Part shown: in pieces, positions 22,760-27,174 of the stretch | How the letters are laid out: each line of letters starts with the position of its first letter | Numbering within the stretch: the stretch's first letter is position 1 | From: an uncultured Collinsella sp. | Lineage (GTDB): Bacteria > Actinomycetota > Coriobacteriia > Coriobacteriales > Coriobacteriaceae | Direction of reading: 5' to 3' | Assembly (NCBI GenBank): GCA_958352845.1 | Contig: CATWQC010000024.1 | Location: 1 to 27,174, forward strand | Length of the DNA stretch: 27,174 bases | Notes under the pieces: generated by a model | Databases searched by the model: none | What the model was told of the DNA's origin: nothing | The model's input: only the letters and a program-made list of their open reading frames with translations | Position numbers and translations under genes: made by a program

Positions 22760-22859
22760 CGCCATGACCTTCTCGTCTATAGGAAAGGACGCGCGACTCA
22801 CACGAGCCGAACGCCCTTCCTCAAATGGACTTATCCTCAGATTACGCTGAACGGCTCAA

Positions 22860-24311
22860 CTAGAAGCTGACATCGAAGCCAGCGCCAGCGCCCTCTTCAT
22901 CGGTGGTCGGAACGCCCTTTGCCTTGTTGTAGGCAAAGATCAAGACGATCGGCACGATAAAGGCGATGAGATTACCAGCCACATACCACACGAGGGTCTC
23001 GGGCGTAACGATGAGCAGGCCAAGCACGCCGGTCAGACCCTGACCGATAGCGCGCACCTCAAAGAGCTTGACGAAGGCACCGCCGCAGCCTGCACCGATG
23101 CAAGCGCAGAGGAACGGAATGATCGAGTAGCGCATGTTTGCAGCAAAGATTGCGGGCTCGGAGATTCCGACCAGCGTCGGGATAAAGGACGACATGCAGA
23201 TGTTGCGCTCTTTGGAATGCTTCTTATGAATGAGGTACATGCCGATGGCGCCGCCGCCCTGGGCGATGATGGAAACCGACCAGATGGCCTGGATGTAGTT
23301 GAAGCCAGTCGTGGCAACGAGGTTTGCCTCGATACCCTGGATGAACTGATGCGTACCGGTAACGACAAGCGGCTGCAGGAACGCGGCGAAGACAAAGGCA
23401 CCAAAGACGCCCATCCTGTTGTACAGGATATCGATTACGCCGCCGAGGACGTCGCCGATCAGGTTGCCGAGCGGGCCGAACACGGTGAACAGGGCAACGT
23501 TAGCAAGAATCAGGGTAACGGTCGGGACGAAAACGAACGAGACGACCTCGGGGATGTACTTCTGGGCAATCTTTTCGACCTTGGCCATAAACCAGGCAGT
23601 CAGGATTGCGGGGAACACACCGCCCTGGAAAGCAACCATGGGAATGGAGAGCGGACCAAAGTTCCAGTACTCAGCACCCGTCGGATCCATAACGAACGTG
23701 TTACGGTTCATAAGGCTCGGGTGAACCATGACGATACCGACGAGGATGCCCAGGATCGGGTTGCCGCCAAAACGCTTGACCGCGCTATACATAACCAGGA
23801 CAGGCAGGTAGTCAAAGGTGGTGGCGATAATGGCAAAGAAGCTTGCGAGGTTCTTGAGGAACTCGCTGTGATCGGCGAGGCTGCCCTCCATGCCGAAGAG
23901 GCCGTTGGCAACGATCAGCGACTTAAGGCCGATGATGATTGCAGCGCCGACGAAGGCGGGAATGATGGGGATAAAGATGTCCGAGAATACCTTGAGGACC
24001 GAGAAGAACTTGCCCTTCTTGTCCGCCTCGGCGCCCTTGACCTCGGAAGCGCTGATCTCCTTAACGCCCGTCAGAGCCATAAACTCATCGTAAACCTTGT
24101 TGACGGTACCGGTACCGAAGATGATCATGAGCTGGCCGCTGTTGTACAGCACGCCCTTGACGCCATCGATGTTCTCGAGCTCGGCCTTGTTGTATTTGCT
24201 CGTATCCTTGAGCACCAGACGCAGACGGGTCACGCAATGCGTGGCGCCCTCGATGTTCTCCAGTCCGCCGACGTTGTCGACGACTTGCTGGGACACTGCC
24301 TTGTAGTCCAT
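22860..24311 (-). CDS. scrA: PTS sucrose-type transporter, IIBC subunits
   Basis: This membrane permease takes up and phosphorylates a sucrose-family sugar. The 483-residue protein starts with the IIB domain, whose phospho-accepting Cys26 sits in GATHCVTRLRLVLKD, followed by a linker and the IIC domain of about ten membrane segments (SDIFIPIIPAFVGAAIIIGL, FAAFLQPLVVTGTHQ, ISEPAIFAANMRYSIIPF). It has no IIA domain, so it must borrow IIA(Glc) from another protein. ATG 24311 has AGAGGA upstream; an upstream ATG at 24323 lies in that site. The two GH32 genes flank it in one operon, which favours sucrose; trehalose or beta-glucosides are less likely. Confidence 0.93.
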   Translation of the reverse strand: MDYKAVSQQVVDNVGGLENIEGATHCVTRLRLVLKDTSKYNKAELENIDGVKGVLYNSGQLMIIFGTGTVNKVYDEFMALTGVKEISASEVKGAEADKKGKFFSVLKVFSDIFIPIIPAFVGAAIIIGLKSLIVANGLFGMEGSLADHSEFLKNLASFFAIIATTFDYLPVLVMYSAVKRFGGNPILGILVGIVMVHPSLMNRNTFVMDPTGAEYWNFGPLSIPMVAFQGGVFPAILTAWFMAKVEKIAQKYIPEVVSFVFVPTVTLILANVALFTVFGPLGNLIGDVLGGVIDILYNRMGVFGAFVFAAFLQPLVVTGTHQFIQGIEANLVATTGFNYIQAIWSVSIIAQGGGAIGMYLIHKKHSKERNICMSSFIPTLVGISEPAIFAANMRYSIIPFLCACIGAGCGGAFVKLFEVRAIGQGLTGVLGLLIVTPETLVWYVAGNLIAFIVPIVLIFAYNKAKGVPTTDEEGAGAGFDVSF

Positions 24312-24356
24312 GTTCCTCTCCATTCCTTTTCTAAATCATAAAACGGTTCGTTGCCG

Positions 24357-25739
24357 CTACAGAGACGCGATCGTTGCGTTTGCGCACTTGAGCGCACCGT
24401 CGGTGACGGTAAGCGCCACACCCTGGCCCTGCTTGTTGCAGAAGCGCGCGTTGAGCGCAACATCATCGACAAAGATGGTCGCGATATCGTCGTCAACGAC
24501 CAGGCGCACATGATGAGTGCCCTCGCCCTTAAAGAACAACGGACGCTCGAGGCCCATGTTGTTGACCTGGAACCACGGGTACTGGGGAGCCGGCGTGAAC
24601 TCGAGCTTGCCCTCGCGCAGGTTGGCGCGGAACTCATAGGCAAGACCGGTCTCGGCGTCCTCGGCGAACTTGACCGAGAAGCCGGCAGCGTTACCGCCGA
24701 GCTCAATGTCGGTATCGAGCAAGTAGGTGGAGCCGGCGTCTGCAGACAAAACCTGCTCGACCTTGCCCGACTCGCAGGAGAGCTCGAAGGCTTCGACAGC
24801 CTTGCCCTCGCCAAAGGCGCCGAGCATGCTGTCGGGAAGCTTGGTGCCGAGCGTTCCGTCGGCACGCTGAACGATCTCGAGGGGCATGAAGGTACCACCC
24901 CACAGGTAAGAGCTGGGGTCGCCGCCCTCGTCACGCGTAGGAACCCAACCAAAGAGAACGCGACGCTCGCCATCGAATGCGGTGCGAGCGGCGTAGTACG
25001 CGCGGCCGTCGAAGGAGTCGTCAGCGGGGGTAATCCAAGGACCGTTGATGGACTTGGACATGCGGTAACGGGTCTTGTTGCCGTCGCTGTACTCGGAAAA
25101 GACGAGGTACCACCAGTCGCCCATCTTAAAGAGATCAGGCATCTCAAACATGGTGTACAGGCCTGGGTTCCACCAGTCGCCCTGGAACTCCCAGTTGGTC
25201 AGATCCTTGGAGGTGAACTTGACCAGGCGGCCGGTCATCAGACGCTTGTCCTCGCCCACACGCGTGCCGAGGATGAGCATGTACTCTTCGTTCTCCTCAT
25301 CCCAAAGCACAAAGGGATCGCGCCAGTTGCGGTCATCGTAACCCTCCTGGGGCGGAAGCAGCGTCTCGGCGATGTTCTTCTCCCACTTGACGGCGTCGTC
25401 GCTCGTTGCGTGAAGAAGAACCTGCTTCATCAAACGTGCCTTGACCTTATCGCGATTGCAACCAGTGTAGAGCGCATGGTACTTGTCGCCCACCTTAAAC
25501 ACCGTGCCGGCATAAATGTACTGGTCGACTTCCTCGTCGCCGCCGCGCTCAAGGCTCTCGCCAAAGTCCTTGTAGTTGACGAAATCCTTGGTCGTAGCGA
25601 GTGCCCAGCCAAACGGCTCTCCGAAAGGTTCGGGGTTACGCGTGTCACGCTGATGATAGAGATAGAACGTGCCGTCCTCGCCGTACGGCATGATGTCGCC
25701 TACCCAAATTCCCTCAGGCTGGTAATACACCTTGTGCAT
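24357..25739 (-). CDS. divergent GH32 beta-fructosidase
   Basis: The 460-residue protein belongs to GH32 but to a branch in which the usual WxNDPNG is replaced by WVGDIMPYG: D15 still offers the nucleophile, D141 of the RDPF motif the stabiliser and E198 of EMPDLF the acid/base. A long shared block (RDTRNPEPFGEPFGWALATT and DFVNYKDFGESLERGGDEE) marks the subgroup. The C-terminal domain resembles a beta-sandwich. Substrate is uncertain: a fructan oligomer, a sucrose phosphate, or another fructoside. ATG 25739 follows AAAGGAAG by about 8 bases; a GTG six codons upstream overlaps that site. It is the first gene of the operon, controlled by the LacI-type sites at 25787-25867. Confidence 0.85.
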   Translation of the reverse strand: MHKVYYQPEGIWVGDIMPYGEDGTFYLYHQRDTRNPEPFGEPFGWALATTKDFVNYKDFGESLERGGDEEVDQYIYAGTVFKVGDKYHALYTGCNRDKVKARLMKQVLLHATSDDAVKWEKNIAETLLPPQEGYDDRNWRDPFVLWDEENEEYMLILGTRVGEDKRLMTGRLVKFTSKDLTNWEFQGDWWNPGLYTMFEMPDLFKMGDWWYLVFSEYSDGNKTRYRMSKSINGPWITPADDSFDGRAYYAARTAFDGERRVLFGWVPTRDEGGDPSSYLWGGTFMPLEIVQRADGTLGTKLPDSMLGAFGEGKAVEAFELSCESGKVEQVLSADAGSTYLLDTDIELGGNAAGFSVKFAEDAETGLAYEFRANLREGKLEFTPAPQYPWFQVNNMGLERPLFFKGEGTHHVRLVVDDDIATIFVDDVALNARFCNKQGQGVALTVTDGALKCANATIASL

Positions 25740-25781
25740 CCGAGACTTCCTTTCCACGACATACTAACTCGGTACAATGGC

Positions 25782-25810
25782 AAGATATGTCAATCGTTTT
25801 TATATGTCAA
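25782..25810 (-). promoter_or_regulatory. promoter of the sucrose/fructan operon
   Basis: On the minus strand TTGACA (25810-25805), 17 bases, then TATCTT (25787-25782) form a good sigma-70-type promoter. It starts transcription about 35 bases before the GH32 ATG. The -35 lies inside one LacI-type site and the spacer inside another, the layout expected of repression by the gene at 25923. Confidence 0.6.
25787..25804. promoter_or_regulatory. LacI-type operator 1
   Basis: ATGTCAATCGTTTTTATA, overlapping the -10/spacer of the operon promoter. Shares ATGTCA-N2-CGTTT with three other sites near the LacI gene. Confidence 0.5.
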
Positions 25811-25821
25811 ACGTTTTCATA
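25804..25821. promoter_or_regulatory. LacI-type operator 2
   Basis: ATGTCAAACGTTTTCATA, 17 bp from operator 1 in the same orientation, covering the -35 of the operon promoter. It has the central AAACGTTT common to LacI-family sites. Confidence 0.55.
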
Positions 25822-25849
25822 TCAATACGTCTTTTCGCAGTTCCAGTCG

Positions 25850-25867
25850 TCGGTAAACGGTTGACAT
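25850..25867. promoter_or_regulatory. LacI-type operator 3
   Basis: On the minus strand ATGTCAACCGTTTACCGA, the same motif in reverse orientation, between the operon promoter and the regulator's stop codon. Confidence 0.45.
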
Positions 25868-25922
25868 ATGCCGGCGAACGGTCATCGGAGGCGTTTGAGG
25901 AATTCTTTTGGCACAGGATGAA

Positions 25923-26933
25923 CTACGCGGTTTTGCCCTCAATGAGTTCAACGGGGAGCTTGATATTCGATTCGGGATTATCGCCGTTAACAAGAGCGAT
26001 GATGGATTGCGCCGCGAGCTCTCCGATGCGATCGATATCTTGACGTACGGTTGTTAAGTCAGGCATAAACGTCATAGTTCGGCGGGCACCATCCGCGCCC
26101 ACGACCTTAATATCGTCTGGAGCGCTCAAGCCACGCTGCTTCATCACGTTGAGACAGATGGCCGCCATCGTATCGTCTCCCGCAAAGATGCCGTCAATAT
26201 CGGGGTTCTCATCGAGGATCTTCGCAACGACCGCGCCCTTTTCGTCGTCGGGCTTAACGAACTCAACCTCACGGACAAGCGCGGACAAACCGGCCTGGTC
26301 AACAACATCGAGGTAGGCATCGGTACGCTTATTGGCAGGCATGCGCATGCGGCTATTGCTGCGCAGGCACAGGATACGCCTGCAGCCGTCATCAATCAGA
26401 CGGCGCGTGGCGAGTTCGCCGATGCCATAGCTGTCGCTCGCAATCTGAACAGAGGCCTCGCCAAGGTCGCAGTCGATACCAACCAGACTCAAGCCCATCT
26501 CGGCATACGCCTCGGCACCGATATTAAGCGAGTTGACGATGACGCCATCAACCATATTGCGTCGAAGCATGTCGATATAAGAGCGCTCAAGCTCGGGTCG
26601 ATTGGCGCTATTGCACAGCAGCATCTTAAAACCGTTTTCGGCCAGGGTATGCTCAATGACTTGAACCACTTGGGCATGAAACGGACTGCTGACATAGGGG
26701 ACGATCATACCGATAAGATTCAGGCGACCGTTGAGCATGGCACGAGCGATATCGTTGGGCGTATAGTTGATGCGCTTCATCGCGGCATGGACCTTATCGC
26801 GGGTCTCTTGGCTAATATAGCCACGATTATTAAGCACACGAGATACCGTAGTAGGCGAAACCCCCGCCACCGCCGCAACTTCCTTGATGCCAGGCTTAGC
26901 CGTATCCTTAGAACGAGCACTCTCGCGAGCCAT
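25923..26933 (-). CDS. LacI-family repressor of the sucrose/fructan locus
   Basis: The 336-residue regulator has the LacI-type helix-turn-helix and hinge (IKEVAAVAGVSPTTVSRVLN, TPNDIARAML) and a periplasmic-binding-like effector domain (LIGMIVPYVSSPFHAQVVQV, DGIFAGDDTMAAICLNVMKQ, VVGADGARRT, TTVRQDIDRIGELAAQ). ATG 26933 has GGGGGAGGG 5 bases upstream; an ATG 21 bases earlier is poorer. It is most likely the sucrose or fructan regulator (ScrR-like), since the three enzyme/transport genes follow it on the same strand with operator sites between. A similar site at 26953-26970 overlaps its own promoter, so it probably also limits itself. Confidence 0.92.
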   Translation of the reverse strand: MARESARSKDTAKPGIKEVAAVAGVSPTTVSRVLNNRGYISQETRDKVHAAMKRINYTPNDIARAMLNGRLNLIGMIVPYVSSPFHAQVVQVIEHTLAENGFKMLLCNSANRPELERSYIDMLRRNMVDGVIVNSLNIGAEAYAEMGLSLVGIDCDLGEASVQIASDSYGIGELATRRLIDDGCRRILCLRSNSRMRMPANKRTDAYLDVVDQAGLSALVREVEFVKPDDEKGAVVAKILDENPDIDGIFAGDDTMAAICLNVMKQRGLSAPDDIKVVGADGARRTMTFMPDLTTVRQDIDRIGELAAQSIIALVNGDNPESNIKLPVELIEGKTA

Positions 26934-26952
26934 AGCACCCTCCCCCATCAAC

Positions 26953-26970
26953 ATGTCATACGTTTACATA
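26953..26970. promoter_or_regulatory. LacI-type operator 4 (autoregulation)
   Basis: ATGTCATACGTTTACATA lies 20 bp before the regulator ATG. Its minus-strand TATGTA could be the -10, with TTGTTG 16 bases upstream as the -35. It matches operators 1-3. Confidence 0.5.
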
Positions 26971-27174
26971 CGAACAAAGCATACCCCAACAAGAGCGGGA
27001 AGACGGTAACAGCACAAGTAAGTAAACGACTCATCCAAATAATTAGGAGAGTTCCGCCTAAAGGGTGACTCCAAAGGACCCCACATGGCCGGTTTTGGGT
27101 TATTTTCCAAAACATCCCGCACTGATATTTTCTGTATTGAAGACGTCGATGATGCACCCGTATACCATTGACGT
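26971..27174. other. right edge of the window, no gene identified
   Basis: An AT-richer stretch with no gene I can support. A minus-strand frame reading GCIIDVFNTENISAGCFGK ends in a stop near 27104 and is open to the right edge; it could be the 3' end of a gene outside the window, but I do not recognise it. Confidence 0.3.

Noticed and set aside
24351..25856. 501-codon plus-strand frame opposite the GH32 gene
   Set aside because: Shadow of a certain gene with intact catalytic motifs.

Overview
The window looks like chromosome from a Coriobacteriia gut actinobacterium, most likely Collinsella. This is inferred from the GC-rich coding style and long shadow frames, the mix of actinobacterial and Firmicutes-like genes (sucrose PTS, pflA, DegV, FtsX-type exporter), and an actinobacterial-type SOS box. 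No rRNA or other species marker is present.

Layout. 1-1108: a helix-turn-helix regulator whose C-terminal membrane domain is cut off by an in-frame TAG. 1109-1733: a non-coding, hairpin-rich gap. 1734-5206: a two-gene ABC exporter (ATPase plus large FtsX-type permease). 5407-6140: a GyrI-like protein behind a LexA-type box. 6189-6849: a decayed defence locus, in which a short leader RNA and the 5' third of an Abi_2 gene are joined to the 3' end of a ClC chloride-channel gene. 6994-7572: an O6-alkylguanine repair protein. 7573-8320: a repeat-dense, gene-free stretch with a tRNA-like remnant, a MITE-like element with 28-bp perfect inverted ends, a tandem repeat of about 52 bp and a large nested palindrome. 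8321-13614: aspartate-family amino-acid genes, with asd and aspartokinase on the minus strand diverging from thrC and thrB on the plus strand; hom is not here. 14012-14656: an AT-richer island with a secreted protein and a 34-residue membrane peptide. 14859-16271: a probable toxin-antitoxin pair (DUF3990 ADP-ribosyltransferase-like protein and XRE regulator) under a double operator. 16308-18876: engB, MTA/SAH nucleosidase and a membrane-anchored serine hydrolase. 19193-21040: pflA and degV. 21317-26933: a sucrose/fructan locus with a LacI-type regulator, a divergent GH32 enzyme, PTS IIBC and sucrose-6-phosphate hydrolase.

How it works together. thrC and thrB perform the last two steps to threonine, fed by aspartokinase and Asd. 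In the sugar locus, the IIBC permease would phosphorylate a sucrose-type sugar on entry and the GH32 enzyme would split it; four similar 18-bp sites overlap the two promoters that the LacI protein would control.

Most unusual signals. (1) Nested palindromes whose stems differ completely between copies while the asymmetric internal-loop sequences are kept, with compensatory changes. (2) The abi leader hairpin, whose loop matches the abi ribosome binding site by 8 complementary bases. (3) The DUF3990/XRE pair with its twin dyads. (4) The premature amber codon in the first regulator. (5) The 34-residue membrane peptide beside the secreted protein. All function statements come from reading the sequence without database searches.
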